A stretch of 64,000 nucleotides of DNA, from assembly GCA_949126835.1 (NCBI GenBank), contig OX421502.1, positions 40,633,473 through 40,697,472 on the forward strand, in the 5' to 3' direction. The position numbers were made by a program, and so were the translations under genes. The notes under the pieces are model-generated. The model did no database searches. It saw nothing but the letters and a program-made list of their open reading frames with translations, and had not been told where the DNA came from. Of this stretch, positions 34,753-48,317 are shown piece after piece. Within the stretch, counting starts at the first letter, position 1. The number at the start of each line of letters is the position of its first letter. This stretch comes from Anisus vortex. Lineage: Eukaryota > Mollusca > Gastropoda > Planorbidae.

Positions 34753-37700
34753 ATGGCGGACGGAAATAGATTAATTTCAACAGGAACTTTAATGATGGGA
34801 GTATTATATTTAGTTCACTATGGGATGGGGGCGGAAGTTAATTATTCCATATTGGAGCAGAGCCCTACAGGAACTCTCGTAGGGAACATTCCAGAATCTA
34901 TAGAATTGGCTAACCTCGTCTCGCAGGCTAATCTTCCATCCATGCGATACAGCTTCCTGAACGTGGATTCTCAATCCAACAATCTCTTTGCCCTGGATGC
35001 CAGAACGGGGATTCTCAGGGTCTCAGACAGGGTTCTGGACAGGGAGCTCGTCTGCCCCTACACCGCCGATTGTGTCCTTGAACTTCAGATCGCCATCCAG
35101 TCCATGCAGACTCAGTTTTTCCGGAAGGTCACCATCAACGTAGACGTCCTTGACATTAACGACAACGCGCCCCAGTTCAAGGTCAACCAGACCACGCTAA
35201 CCATCTCGGAATCCGTGCAGGTTCCGTCCACGTTCCCGCTCCCCTCCGCCCAAGACAAGGACACAGGGTTGAACAACTCCCTCAGAGAATACGAGCTCGT
35301 CCCCCAGTTGTCTCCCTTTGAATTGGTTTACTCTTTGCCGAGCTCCAACCTGTTCCTGAGGGTCGTAAAGGAACTGGATCGAGAGGTCGTGGGCAAATAC
35401 TCTATGAAGATCATTGCGCGAGATGGCGGGGCGCCACCCAAAGAGGGCACCCTGAGCCTCGAAGTTGTCGTGGAAGATGTCAACGATAATCAACCGGTGT
35501 TCACTAAGGAGAATTATTCCAAGATTGTGGACGAGACGGTAACACCTGGCACAGTCCTGGTCACGTTGACCGCAACTGACTCGGACTCTGGAAATAACGG
35601 ACAGGTCCGGTACAGCCTGAGCCGGAGACAGCCAGCCTCCGTGCTTTCAATGTTCGCCATCGGCGATAGGTCCGGCGAATTGAGGTTGGCCGGCGATTTT
35701 CAGACCGCGGAAACGGAAGTGTACAAAATTGACGTGGAGGCGAGTGACCAGGGAGTGCCTCCGTTCACCTCCACGACAACAGTGACCATTACAGTGCAGG
35801 ACACAATCAACAGTCCACCGAAACTGGTCATCAGCTATCTGTCCAGCAATGACTATTCATCCGTGTCGGAGTACGCGAATCTGGGCGTGGCAGTGGCCCA
35901 CATTCTGGTGAAAGACACCGACCGGGGCCCCAACGGTATCGTCCAGTGTAACTTGACCACCATGGGTGGTCACTTTGAGCTGCAGAGCTACGACGTGAAG
36001 GAATACAAGGTCATCGTAGCCAAACCGCTGGACAGAGAAACCATCAGCACCCACAACGTCACCGTCGAGTGCTACGACGCTGGGACTCCGACGCTGAGCA
36101 CGTCGAAGACGTTCCAGGTCAAGGTCACCGACGAAAACGACAACGCCCCAGAGTTCAAGGAGAGGCTCGTGCATATCCGGGTCAAGGAAAACAACATGGC
36201 GGGCCTTCAGATCGCCAAGCTGACCGCCGTGGACATCGATGACCAGGACTCTGGGAACGGCCGGGTGACCTACAGACTTTCGGACAGCGGCGATGGCGAC
36301 TTCGTTATTGACCCCAGTTCCGGGGTCATCAAGGCCATGACCTCGTTCGACTACGAGAAGAGACGGGCGCTCAACTTCACGGTGGTAGCGGAAGACAATG
36401 GCGTCCCGCGGAGGTCGGCCAAGTGTGACGTGGTGGTGAACATAGTCGACGAGAACGACAACTCTCCCCAGTTCGCCCAGAGCAGGTTCGTTATCTCAGT
36501 GTCGGAATACGCCGATGGCGGGACAGTGATCGGGGACATCACCGCCTCCGACATGGATTCTGGTGACAACGGCCATTTTGAAATCTCCCTAGTGCCCGGA
36601 TCAGGAAGAAGCAAGAACGCTGCTTCCGGTAACGCTAACAACGTGGTTTCCGATAGTTACGAAGGTGTCGACGACAGTGATCTCCCTTTCCTGATCCGCG
36701 CCAATGGATCTCTGGTCCTGATGGAGAAGGTGGACCACGAGGTCACAAGGTCATTCGAATTTGAGGTGGAGGTCAGAGACTCGGGGGGGCCGCAGCTCTC
36801 AAACACCGCCACGGTGGTGGTGGACGTTCGGGACGAGAACGACAACGGCCCGCAGATCCTACACCCTAACGTGTCCGAGATTGTGTTCACGGCGCTGACG
36901 GGCGGCGACAGCCCCCAGACGTTGATGACCTTTGAGGTGGTGGACAGGGACAGTGGGGAGAATGGAAGGATAGTCTTCACAGTCACTGCCAGGAACGACA
37001 GCGGCAGGTTCGACGTGGACCAGAAGTCAGGTGACGTCGTTAGGACAAGAGGCTTCACAGGTGAGTGACCTACTTCTTTTCTCATGACTATGAAATATAA
37101 AGGTTGGGATAAAAAAATATAGATGGCTAGACCAATAGACAGACAGATAGATAGACAGATAGATGGATAAATTGATAAACAGATGAACAGATATACAGAA
37201 AAATAGATAAATAGATAGATAAATAGATGGCTAGATGTCTAGACCAATAGATAGATAGATAGATAGATAGATAGAAAGACATACACAACTAAAGACAGAT
37301 ATATATGCATAAGGATAGATAGATAGACAGACGTAGAGATAGACAGAAATACTAGCATGGCCGTATACAGACATATAGAAATATAGATTGATAAATATAG
37401 ATAGATAGATGGGTATCGACAAATTGATAAAGATATAGAGAGACTGATAAAATATAGAGATAGATAGATAAAGATATATATAGATAAATAAATAGATTGA
37501 TATATAAAAAGATGGAAAGAGAATCATACAGACTGTCAGACAAATAGAGAGATAGAGTGAGTGTTTGATTGAAAGATATAATATAGACTAATTGTCTACT
37601 TCATTGTTTCTCTCTCTCTCTCCCACCCATCAGCTAATGACGCAGGTACCTACAAACTGTCTGTGATGATCAAAGACTCGGGCAATCCCCCGCTCTACGA

Positions 37701-38112
37701 CGTCAGGACTCTACTGATCCACGTCTTGGGGGGCAACGGCACAGCCCCGGGGCAAGGCGGCGCCCAGGACCAGTACATCGTCATCGCACTGACGCTCGTG
37801 TGCGTCACGGTCCTCCTCAGCGTCACCATCCTCCTTGTCATCGTCATCATGAGAAGGCTGGACCGGCGCCGCAAGGCCTCGAGGCACATGGAGACTGGAA
37901 GCGCCATGCAGTTCCACAACAGCCGTGTGGTGACCGCCTTCGTGGACCCCATCAAACTGGACCACTTCCGTCACGAGGAGGACAGCGACTACGGCGACAA
38001 GGACAACGAGAGCAGGGGAGATAACAACAAGAAGACAATCAGCGACTCCCAGTTTGGATTTTCTACTTCCGGTGGAAACTTCAACAAAACCAATGACGTC
38101 ATTTCGTCTCAG
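34753..38112 (+). CDS. protocadherin-type cell adhesion protein (two exons, 3' end incomplete)
   Basis: Single-pass membrane adhesion protein. Exons are 34753-37060 and 37634-38112, joined in phase 1 (splice CACAG|GTGAGT and CATCAG|CT). The two exons give 929 residues before the next donor. The start at 34753 has A at -3 and G at +4 (aaaATGgcg) and is followed by a hydrophobic signal peptide. Seven cadherin repeats follow. Calcium-linker motifs are D134-INDN, D242-VNDN, D460-ENDN, D566-ENDN and D694-ENDN; the EC3-EC4 linker at 350 is atypical. EC1 has C101-x5-C107, a hallmark of protocadherins. A membrane span at about 817-842 is followed by a basic stop-transfer stretch (RRLDRRRK) and an acidic tail. 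Seven repeats resemble the delta-1 group, but no cytoplasmic motif was seen to confirm it. The tail exons are not in the window. Reading through the last donor would add 12 residues to a TAG at 38149-38151. Confidence 0.92.
37061..37633 (+). other. protocadherin intron inside EC7, with GATA repeats
   Basis: 573 bp, GTGAGT...CATCAG. Most of it (37110-37530) is atagatag / acagatag microsatellite. The second copy of this intron is 533 bp (44677-45209). Confidence 0.9.
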
Positions 38113-39144
38113 GTGAGTTTGCAATATGTCTGTCTGGTGTTCTTAGATTAGTTCCTCTTTATAGAGAACACTTTTGTTTAATTTCAGACAGTGATGTATT
38201 GTTTGCTGTGTTATCACATTCTATGCTTATAAATAGCCCACAAGGAAGCGAGGAATAGGATAATAGGTAGATTTTACTATAACCTCAACAATTACCTCAA
38301 ACTAGTCAGAATTTCACATTTTATCAGCTGTTTTGAAAGATGAACAGCCTTGGCATTATCAGTGCCTGTTTCTCTGCTGCCCATTCCTGTCTAAGAAAGC
38401 TTAGGGTGAATACAGTCAGTTATTTATGCCCCCAACCTTCCCTTTATCCACCTGTGCCGTGAGCCGCCATACTTCTCTATGTCAACACAAATACCAAAAC
38501 ATCTAAATAGTCGTGTCAAATCTTCATCCTACCCGTTTATTTCCCCTTGGAAAACACCCTTTAACCCCTTCCCCCTACTTACGCCACAGAAAGTAGCTCT
38601 CTACCCTGTTGACCACGTCACTAAACCACTTGAGTCCAGGCAGACACCAACACTCTCCCTCACGACCCCGCAACCCGTCGAGTTGAAGAGAAGTCAAGAA
38701 AAAAACAACCCGCCTGTCGACTAGACCAGATGTGGGGGGACTAATGTTGGTCGTGGGAGAATTTCACATGCCGGGGCGGCCTGGTGGAAGGGCGGCCAAG
38801 TGAAATAACTTTCCCCCGTGGGGCGGTGTTAGTTTGACTCTTCCGTTCTCCGCACGTGCAGCGGCGGTGCCAAGAGGCGCGCGCTATTTGGTGTAGGAAG
38901 CAGACAACGGTTTTGTTTGTTTTTGTATAGAAAACGTAAAAAAAAAGACCAAAGTGCGAAACCTAAGAATTGATGTCTAAGTCCTTTGTCTCTTTTTACA
39001 CAAATAAAACTATGTGATGCCGAAATCTCTTTTTGGTTTTCTTAAGCCAGTGTAGGAATTAATTAGATAATTCTACATCAAATGCACATAGTATTTAAAT
39101 GTGGAAAGTGTAATAGTTTAAATAGATGGGTCCTATAAATATCG

Positions 39145-39306
39145 GGGATGTGTGGCCAGCACAATGCCCAGCTGCCTTTACTTTACCCTCATAAGGTCAG
39201 GTACTCATCAGGGCTGGGTAGACTCAGGGACACCCTCAAGTCCGGGGAAAAAATTCTAGCCTCCACCAGGATTCGAACCCAGGACCTCGGCTACCATGCC
39301 CCATTC
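39145..39306 (-). mobile_element. SINE, antisense
   Basis: Minus strand: ggtcctgggttcgaatcctg, then cctgagtctacccagccctg and gctgggcattgtgctggcca. The head beyond the B-box is degenerate. Copy in the duplicate block: 46729-46845. Confidence 0.75.
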
Positions 39307-40533
39307 CTTTGTACTGAATGAATAACTTGAGTGACAAAATAGAAAGTCTGTAGATTACTGGATTATTTATTGCATACATCTAGTACATTTGTTGTTAGAA
39401 ATTTAGCTTGTCGTATTTAGCTTGCTGCTGTTTCACTGCCAATCAAAGCTATTAATAATATTTTTCAAAAGCCAAAAACAGCCAAACGTCAATGGAATAT
39501 TTTTCTTTCGGTCTCCCTTTTTTGCCTTTTGCCCTGACATCTACAAACATGACATCTACATTTCCTGACATCTACAAGCCTGACATCTACATCCTGTACA
39601 AGGTAAAAAGACATTGTCTTCATAGCTGACCTCCCCTGACCAGTATACTATCCCGAATGTCTTATTTACATAGAAAGCCTTGCGTTGCATTCTCTTGTGG
39701 TCATAACAGACTCGGCATATTCCACCGTCCACCACTCCCTCCCCCCACGTTGGCAGCAAGTATGTCTCTTACCCTCCGCTATCTATTTATTTTGAAACCC
39801 TCCCCCCTGCCCTTCTCAAGCCCCCTCCCCCCCCCCCCCGCCTCTCCAAGAAGAAAGGAAAGTTCTTACGAATGCAGTGTGAAAGAGTGTCGAGATATTT
39901 ATGAAGTGAGTACATCCAGAAACGTGCGCCCGACTAGACAACAAGATTCGTGAGCCAGTTTCAGGGGGAGATAAAAGAAGAAAAGGGGTAAAAAGGGAGA
40001 CAATTCAGGTTTTTTAATAATAAACAAAAGCTCTCAATTTCTAAACGTGAGAATGTATCAGTAAAAGCATAAAGAGCTTGAGCAACGAGACAGGGAGGTG
40101 TGAATACTGTAGCAGGAGTTATGGTTCTTGCTTGTTCTTGATCTCAAAACGTTCTCTCTTCCGCCTGCTCCTGTATGAAAGTCTGGCGCGGAGTGTTAAT
40201 GTGCAGGTAATGCCAGGAGAAGGCGCTAAACGATGCTATTAAAGGGCCATCATATTTGCTTTTCTATCAGGCTCTTTGATTCTGCTTAACCTGGATGGTG
40301 ACCCTATAGAAGGTGAGGACAGGTTTGATGGCTCTTTTGCTTATTGGGCTGAGCAGGGATTCCCAATACGTTAGCATTAGAGGCTCAAAGTAAGTTTTCT
40401 AAATTAGCCATTAAATATTGTTCGAATTTAATTTTGTGGTAGTATTTTTGTAAAGAAAAAATTACATGAGTAATTGTAGATTTGAAGTTGTGTCCACCAT
40501 TAAAAACATCGATACATGAAGTCCTTTGCTCTT

Positions 40534-40697
40534 TAAAGCCCTGAGTCTACCCAGCTCTGATGGGTACCCGTTGTTAGTTGGGGTAAAATAAATTCGGCTG
40601 GGCATTGTGCTGGCCACACATGGTTGCCATAGAAACTGGTGAACTCTGCTTCACTGGCCCTGTGGATCAAGTTTTGTCCGACGGGATACTTTTAAAC
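40534..40697 (+). mobile_element. SINE body, sense
   Basis: cctgagtctacccagctctg, ggctgggcattgtgctggcc, catagaaactggtgaactct and gtccgacgggatacttt. The tRNA head is missing. Copy in the duplicate block: 48063-48232. Confidence 0.75.
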
Positions 40698-40783
40698 TAC
40701 TCTTTAAATCAGATATTTAAAAAGAACGAGCCTAAAATTATTGCTACGTAAATAAAAGATAATGCACGAGTATATAAAGAATA

Positions 40784-41552
40784 AGACATAGACTATAGAC
40801 ATAGACATAGACTATAGACATAGACTATAGACATAGACATAGACATAGACTATAGACATAGACTATAGACATAGACATAGACATAGACTATAGACATAGA
40901 CATAGACTATAGACATAGACATAGACATAGACATAGACATAGACTATAGACATAGACATAGACTATAGACATAGACATAGACATAGACATAGACATAGAC
41001 TATAGACATAGACATAGACATAGACATAGACATAGACTATAGACATAGACTATAGACATAGACATAGACTATAGACATAGACATAGACTATAGACATAGA
41101 CATAGACATAGACATAGACATAGACTATAGACATAGACATAGACTATAGACATAGACATAGACATAGACATAGACATAGACTATAGACATAGACATAGAC
41201 ATAGACATAGACATAGACTATAGACATAGACATAGACATAGACATAGACTATAGACATAGACATAGACATAGACATAGACATAGACTATAGACATAGACA
41301 TAGACATAGACATAGACATAGACTATAGACATAGACATAGACATAGACATAGACTATAGACATAGACATAGACATAGACATAGACATAGACTATAGACAT
41401 AGACATAGACATAGACTATAGACATAGACATAGACATAGACATAGACATAGACATAGACTATAGACTATAGACATAGACATAGACTATAGACATAGACAT
41501 AGACTATAGACATAGACATAGACTATAGACATAGACATAGACATGGACTATA
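40784..41552 (+). repeat. acatag / actatag array (first copy)
   Basis: About 770 bp of acatagacatagactatag in varying order. The matching array in the second copy is about 1,300 bp. Confidence 0.95.
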
Positions 41553-41844
41553 TTTTATTACTTATCACATACACAATCAACAATAATATTGACAGTATTG
41601 AATGGAATTTATCTTTGACAAACAATCTGTCCTCAAAAGGGTCTGCAAACGATGGAATGAGGGGCCATAACTCCGTTTCACTGGAGCGAGCGAAATTGAG
41701 CTTTCGAAGGCGAGTGACTTCCCTTGAGTGTCCAATTAGACGTGTCCAAACTTCGCCTGGCCAATGTGAGGTCACGCTCGTGGTTACTGGACACTCCAAG
41801 ATTAAACATTGGCAATGGGGTGAAGGGGTAGGTTGCATTTCAAT

Positions 41845-41894
41845 GGGAGGGTAGGGAGGGTAGGGAGGGTAGGGAGGGTAGGGAGGGTAGGGAT
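41845..41894 (+). repeat. G-rich repeat gggagggta, five copies
   Basis: Five 9-bp units, able to form a G-quadruplex. The second copy has only three units (49911-49937). Confidence 0.9.
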
Positions 41895-43748
41895 GTTGGA
41901 TTGGATATCGGGACACCCATCCAGCCATCCAGAGTTTCTAATTATTCGTGATAGCCCAATATTGCCGTTACATTAGGGGATGGGGAGGTAGAGGACGAGG
42001 CGGGGGCTGGGGTCAGGTTACTGGTTTAACATCTCGAGGTCACTCTTGGTTATCCAAATGTGTCCAGCAAAAATTAAAACATTGATCCTGGTGATGATGT
42101 GAAAGATAAGGGGGGGGGGCGATTGGAGGGCGGGGTGGTGGTGCGAGAGGGGGCCCGGAATGGGGGGGGGGGCAATTGGAGTTAAGGAAACTCTAGAGAG
42201 CGATGAATATTGAATTTTTCTTTTTGTAATTTCTTTTATAAATATCTTATTTTAATGAAGATTATTGCGTCCCCCTCAAGACATACACATACATAGCCTG
42301 TGCTAGCACACATGACATAGTTCTGTAGTTGTAGACAGGCTCTGGTCACTACTGACCATGAATTCTGACCGGCGCTTGACCAGTAACTTCAAAATTTATA
42401 GCCACGTTCCATTCAGTGGTCTTGTAGAAAGGTCGATTCCATAACTGACACAGCTCACGGCCCCATTGCCTTCTATTAGTACAAATATTTGACCAATGAC
42501 TGGCCACTGGTCACTTTACAAGCAGACGGGGAGTGTGTGTGGGAGGGGGGAGAGGGGGTATTTATCTGCTCAGAGTTGCATGATGAATTGATGGCTTAGA
42601 ATAGACAGGAGATGAAAACTTTCCTAACTCAATGAGGGTTGAGAGTTGAATGATAGAAAGAGAGGAAGAGATAGAGAGAGGGGAGGGAGAGTGTACTATT
42701 TATAGAGTATGTCTAGAGAGGTCCTGAGTGGACTGGAGAGCCTATTGATCAAAGCAGACAAAAGCACAAAAAACAGACAAACCATAAACAAAAATAAACT
42801 TTATTGTGCTGTGGTTAAATTTATCCAGACATGGAACAATTAGAAGCAGCTAGCAAGAAGGTCAATATTTACATTTAGAATAGCAGACTTTTTTGGCGGG
42901 GTTTTGTCTCCCTTGGCTGCTCATTCTTGCCATTCACAACGGCATGGCGGACTTTATTTGCACAGCTTTGTGACAGGGGCTTGTGTCGCTCGGGCTAAAA
43001 TAAAAGAAGACAACAACACGCGTAGGTTAAATATCAGACCAGGGAACTGTCTCTTGTCCAGAATTAGCTTTTTAGTTCCTTCCTCAAGTTACGATGGTGT
43101 TCGGTGAAAGAGGGGGGGGGGGGAGGAACTGTGTAGTGGTGGGGTCGGGAGAGGGTGAAACAGATCGATTAGTAGCCAGTGGCGTAGTCAAACAGTTAAC
43201 TCTAATATTACCACTTAACTGTACTCCAGGCTTTTTGAAATCTCTTGTGGCTTGTTTGCCTGACAGAAACATGGGGCGATAAGTCAACGCTAAAGGTGTC
43301 TGTTGTATTTTCAAGCAATGACCTAAACGAACTTTTGTGTGCATTCATGAATATTTAAACTCTGATATTAATATATCTGTTGAATGCCATTTATCAATAG
43401 TTCAAGTCTGTGCCAATATCATTTATACGTGATATTTATAATACATTGTGAACTGTGAACTGCGTTTGTGTGTTTTTTTTCTCCACAATGAACACCGAGA
43501 AAATGTCCTACCTATAAGTAAACGGAGATTTAAAGTGAAAGAATCCAAACAAAATAAACTATTACAGTACTGTTAGCTTCTTTCCACTATAAATACTTGA
43601 ACTATTGTTTGGTAAATGCAAGCCGATAGGTCAGTCTAGCAGTCTATCTAAAGCCCCCGCCTGTACTTGGTCAATTCCATATTCCAGTTCCCACAGCTGT
43701 AGAATATAACCTTGAGTAAAACATAAGCCACTACTTCACCATCCTACT
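41895..43748. other. protocadherin downstream intron, part 2 (first copy)
   Basis: No exon found. Contains a poly-G block at 42110-42170 and a cluster of GGTCA/TGACC half-sites at 42343-42510. Ends in a caccatcctact repeat at the N gap. Confidence 0.5.
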
Positions 43749-43948
43749 NNNNNNNNNNNNNNNNNNNNNNNNNNNNNNNNNNNNNNNNNNNNNNNNNNNN
43801 NNNNNNNNNNNNNNNNNNNNNNNNNNNNNNNNNNNNNNNNNNNNNNNNNNNNNNNNNNNNNNNNNNNNNNNNNNNNNNNNNNNNNNNNNNNNNNNNNNNN
43901 NNNNNNNNNNNNNNNNNNNNNNNNNNNNNNNNNNNNNNNNNNNNNNNN
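43749..43948. other. assembly gap, exactly 200 N
   Basis: A fixed-size spacer between contigs, not a measured distance. The sequence after it repeats 36333 onward. Confidence 0.98.
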
Positions 43949-44770
43949 GGCCATGACCTCGTTCGACTACGAGAAGAGAAGGGCGCTCAACTTCACGGTG
44001 GTGGCGGAAGACAATGGCGTCCCGCGGAGGTCGGCCAAGTGTGACGTGGTGGTGAACATAGTCGACGAGAACGACAACTCTCCTCAGTTCGCCCAGAGCA
44101 GGTTCGTTATCTCAGTGTCGGAATACGCCGATGGCGGGACAGTGATCGGGGACATCACCGCCTCCGACATGGATTCTGGTGACAACGGCCATTTTGAAAT
44201 CTCCCTAGTGCCCGGATCAGGAAGAAGCAAGAACGCTGCTTCCGGTAACGCTAACAACGTGGTTTCCGATAGTTACGAAGGTGTCGACGACAGTGATCTC
44301 CCTTTCCTGATCCGCGCCAATGGATCTCTGGTCCTGGTGGAGAAGGTGGACCACGAGGTCACAAGGTCATTCGAATTTGAGGTGGAGGTAAGGGACTCGG
44401 GGGTGCCGCAGCTCTCAAACACCGCCACGGTGGTGGTGGACGTTCGGGACGAGAACGACAACGGCCCGCAGATCCTACACCCTAACGTGTCCGAGATTGT
44501 GTTCACGGCGCTGACGGGCGGCGACAGCCCCCAGACGTTGATGACCTTTGAGGTGGTGGACAGGGACAGTGGGGAGAATGGAAGGATAGTCTTCACAGTC
44601 ACTGCCAGGAACGACAGCGGCAGGTTTGACGTGGACCAGAAGTCAGGTGACGTCGTTAGGACAAGAGGCTTCACAGGTGAGTGACCTACTTCTTTTCTCA
44701 TCACTATGAAATGTAAAGGTTGGGATAAAAAAATAATTGATGGCTAGACCAATAGACAGACAGATAGATG

Positions 44771-44818
<48 letters not shown>

Positions 44819-45688
44819 TAAAGACATACACAACGAAAAACATATATATGCATACGGATAGATAGATAGACAGACTTAGAGATAGACAGAAATACTAGCA
44901 TGACTGTATACAGACATATAGAAATATAGATTGATAAATATAGATAGATAGATGGGTATAGACAAATAGATAAAGATATAGAGAGACTGATAAAATATAG
45001 AGATAGATAAAGATATAGAGAGACTGATAAAATATAGAGATAGATAAAGATATATAGGTAGATAAATATATAGATAGATAGATAAAAAGATGGAAAGAGA
45101 ATCATACAGACTGACAGACAAATAGAGAGATAGAGTGAGTGTTTGATTGAAAGATATAATATAGACTAATTGTCTACTTCATTGTTTCTCACTCTCTCCC
45201 ACCCATCAGCTAATGACGCAGGTACCTACAAACTGTCTGTGATGATCAAAGACTCGGGCAATCCCCCGCTCTACGACGTCAGGACTCTACTGATCCACGT
45301 CTTGGGGGGCAACGGCACAGCCCCGGGGCAAGGCGGCGCCCAGGATCAGTACATCGTCATCGCACTGACGCTCGTGTGCGTCACGGTCCTCCTCAGCGTC
45401 ACCATCCTCCTTGTCATCGTCATCATGAGAAGGCTGGACCGGCGCCGCAAGGCCTCGAGGCACATGGAGACTGGAAGCGCCATGCAGTTCCACAACAGCC
45501 GTGTGGTGACCGCCTTCGTAGACCCCATCAAACTGGACCACTTCCGGCACGAGGAGGACAGCGACTACGGCGACAAGGACAACGAGGGCAGGGGAGATAA
45601 CAACAAGAAGACAATCAGCGACTCCCAGTTTGGATTTTCTACTTCCGGTGGGAACTTCAACAAAACCAATGACGTCATTTCGTCTCAG
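43949..45688 (+). CDS. protocadherin, second copy, 5' cut by the gap
   Basis: Exons 43949-44676 and 45210-45688 match 36333-37060 (728 bp) and 37634-38112 (479 bp) in length exactly. It holds the end of EC5, EC6, EC7, the membrane span and the start of the tail. By eye there are eight base differences in the first piece and five in the second. Three change the protein: Met to Val and Gly to Val in EC6, and Ser to Gly in the tail. Splice sites are kept and nothing is broken except the missing 5' part. This is most likely the other allele of the gene at 34753, not a second gene. Confidence 0.85.
44677..45209 (+). other. second copy of the EC7 intron
   Basis: 533 bp with GATA repeats; 40 bp shorter than its partner. 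Confidence 0.9.
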
Positions 45689-46728
45689 GTGAGTTTGCAA
45701 TATGTCTGTCTGGTGTTCTTAGATTAGTTCCTCTTTATAGGGAACACTTTTGTTTAATTTCAGACAGTGATGTATTGTTTTCTGTGTTATCACATTCTAT
45801 GCTTATAAATAGCCCAAAATGAAGCGAGGAATAGGATAATAGGTAGATTTTACTATAACCTCAACAATTACCTCAAACTAGTCAGAATTTCACATTTTAT
45901 CAGCTGTTTTGAAAGATGAACAGCCTTGGCATTATCAGTGCCTGTTTCTCTGCTGCCCATTCCTGTCTAAGAAAGCTTAGGGTGAATACAGTCAGTTATT
46001 TATGCCCCCAACCTTCCCTTTATCCACCTGTGCCGTGAGCCGCCATACTTCTCTATGTCAACACAAATACCAAAACATCCAAGTCGTCGTGTCAAATCTT
46101 CATCCTACCCGTTTATTTCCCCTTGGAAAACACCCTTTAACCCCTTCCCCCTACTTACGCCACAGAAAGTAGCTCTCTACCCTGTTGACCACGTCACTAA
46201 ACCACTTGAGTCCGGGCAGACACCAACACTCTCCCTCACGACCCCGCAACCCGTCGAGTTGAAGAGAAGTCAAGAAAAAAAACAACCCGCCTGTCGACTA
46301 GACCAGATGTGGGCGACTAATGGTGGTCGTGGGAGAATTTCACATGCCGGGGCGGCCTGGTGGAAGGGCGGCCAAGTGAAATAACTTTCCCCCGTGGGGC
46401 GGTGTTAGTTTGACTCTTCCGTTCTCCGCACGTGCAGCGGCGGTGCCAAGAGGCGCGCGCTATTTGGTGTAGGAAGCAGACAACGGTTTTGTTTGTTTTT
46501 GTATAGAAAACGTAAAAAAAAAGACCAAAGTGCGAAACCCAAGAATTGATGTCTACGTCCTTTGTCTCTTTTTACACAAATGAAAATATGTGATGCCGAA
46601 ATCTCTTTTGTTTTCTTAAGCCAGTGTAGGAATTAATTAGATAATTCTACATCAAATGCACATAGTATTGAAATGTGGAAAGTGTAATAGTTTAAAAAGA
46701 TGGGTACTATAAATGGCGGGGATGAGTG

Positions 46729-46845
46729 GCCAGCACAATGCCCAGCCGCCTTTACTTTACCCTCATAAGGTCAGGTACCCATCAGGGAAAAAATTCTAGC
46801 CTCCACCAGGATTCGAACCCAGGACCTCCGGCTACCTTGCCCTCA
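46729..46845 (-). mobile_element. SINE, antisense (second copy)
   Basis: Counterpart of 39145-39306, with a deletion of about 30 bp in the gctgggtagactcaggg part. Confidence 0.7.
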
Positions 46846-48062
46846 TTCCTTTGTACTGAATGAATAACAAAATAGAAAGTCTGTAGATTACTGGATTATT
46901 TATTGCATACATCTAGTACATTTGTTGTTAGAAATTTCGCTTGTCGTATTTAGCTTGCTGCTGTTTCACTGCCAATCAAAGATATTAATAATATTTTTCA
47001 AAAGCCAAAAACAGCCAAACATCAATGGAATATTTTTCTTTCGGTCTCCCTTTTTTGCCTTTTGCCCTGACATCTACAAACATGACATCTACATTTCCTG
47101 ACATCTACAAGCCTGACATGTACATCCTGTACAAGGTAAAAAGACATTGTCTTCATAGCTGACCTCCCCTGACCAGTATACTATCCCGAATGTCTTATTT
47201 ACATAGAAAGCCTTGCGTTGCATTCTCTTGTGGTCGGTCATAACAGACTCGGCATATTCCACCCTCCACCACTCCCTCCCCCCACGTTGGCAGCAAGTAT
47301 GTCTCTTACCCTCCGCTATCTATTTATTTTGAAATCCCCCCCTCTGCCCTTCTCAAGCCCCCTCCCCCTCCCCGCCTCTCCAAGAAGAAAGGAACGTTCT
47401 TACGAATGCAGTGTGAAAGAGTGTCGAGATATTTATGAAGTGAGTACATCCAGAAACGTGCGCCCGACTAGACAACAAGATTCGTGAGCCAGTTTCAGGG
47501 GGAGATAAAAGAAGAAAGGGGTAAAAAGGGAGACAATTCAGGTTATTGAATAATAAACAAAAGCTCTCAATTTCTAAACGTGAGAATGTATCAGTAAAAA
47601 CAGAAAGAGCTTGAGCAACGAGACAGGGAGGTGTGAATACTGTAGCAGGAGTTATGGTTCTTGCTTGTTCTTGATCTCAAAACGTTCTCTCTTCCGCCTG
47701 CTCCTGTATGAAAGTCTGGCGCGGAGTGTTAATGTGCAGGTAATGCCAGGAGAAGGCGCTAAACGATGCTATTAAGGGGCCATCATATTTGCTTTTCTAT
47801 CAGGCTCTTTGATTCCGCTTAGCCTGGATGGTGACCCTATAGAAGGTGAGGACAGGTTTGATGGCTCCTTTGCTTATTGGGCTGAGCAAGGATTCTCAAT
47901 ACGTTAGCATTAGAGGCTCAAAGTAAGTTTTCTAAATGAGCCATTAAACATTGTTCGAATTTAATTTTGTGGTAGTATTTTTGTAAAAAAAAAATTACAT
48001 GAGTAATTGTAGATTTCAAGTTGTGTCCACCATTAAAAACATCGATACATGAAGTCCTTTGC

Positions 48063-48232
48063 TCTTTCAAGCCCCGAGCCTACCCAGCTCTGATGGGTAC
48101 CCGTCATTAGTTGGGGTAAAATAAATTCTGCTGGGCATTGTGCTGGCCACACATGGTGGCCATAGAAACCGGTGAACTCTGCTTCACTGGCCCTGTGGAT
48201 CAAGTTTTGTCCGACGGGATACTTTTAAACTA
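48063..48232 (+). mobile_element. SINE body (second copy)
   Basis: Counterpart of 40534-40697. Confidence 0.75.
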
Positions 48233-48317
48233 CTCTTTAAATCAGATATTTAAAAAGTACGAGCCTAAAATTATTGCTACGTAAATAAAAGATAATGCAC
48301 GAGTATATAAAGAATAA

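Larger units (their letters stand above)
38113..40783. other. protocadherin downstream intron, part 1
   Basis: Starts with the donor GTGAGT. No further exon found. Contains SINE pieces listed separately. Confidence 0.55.
45689..48317. other. protocadherin downstream intron, second copy
   Basis: Same content as 38113-40783, including two SINE pieces; no exon. Confidence 0.6.

Noticed and set aside
43736..43954. Open frame across the gap on the minus strand
   Set aside because: It consists of N bases.
43949..45688. True tandem protocadherin paralogue
   Set aside because: Possible, but the copy starts at the gap in mid-exon and matches the full tail of the left contig, which fits unmerged alleles better.
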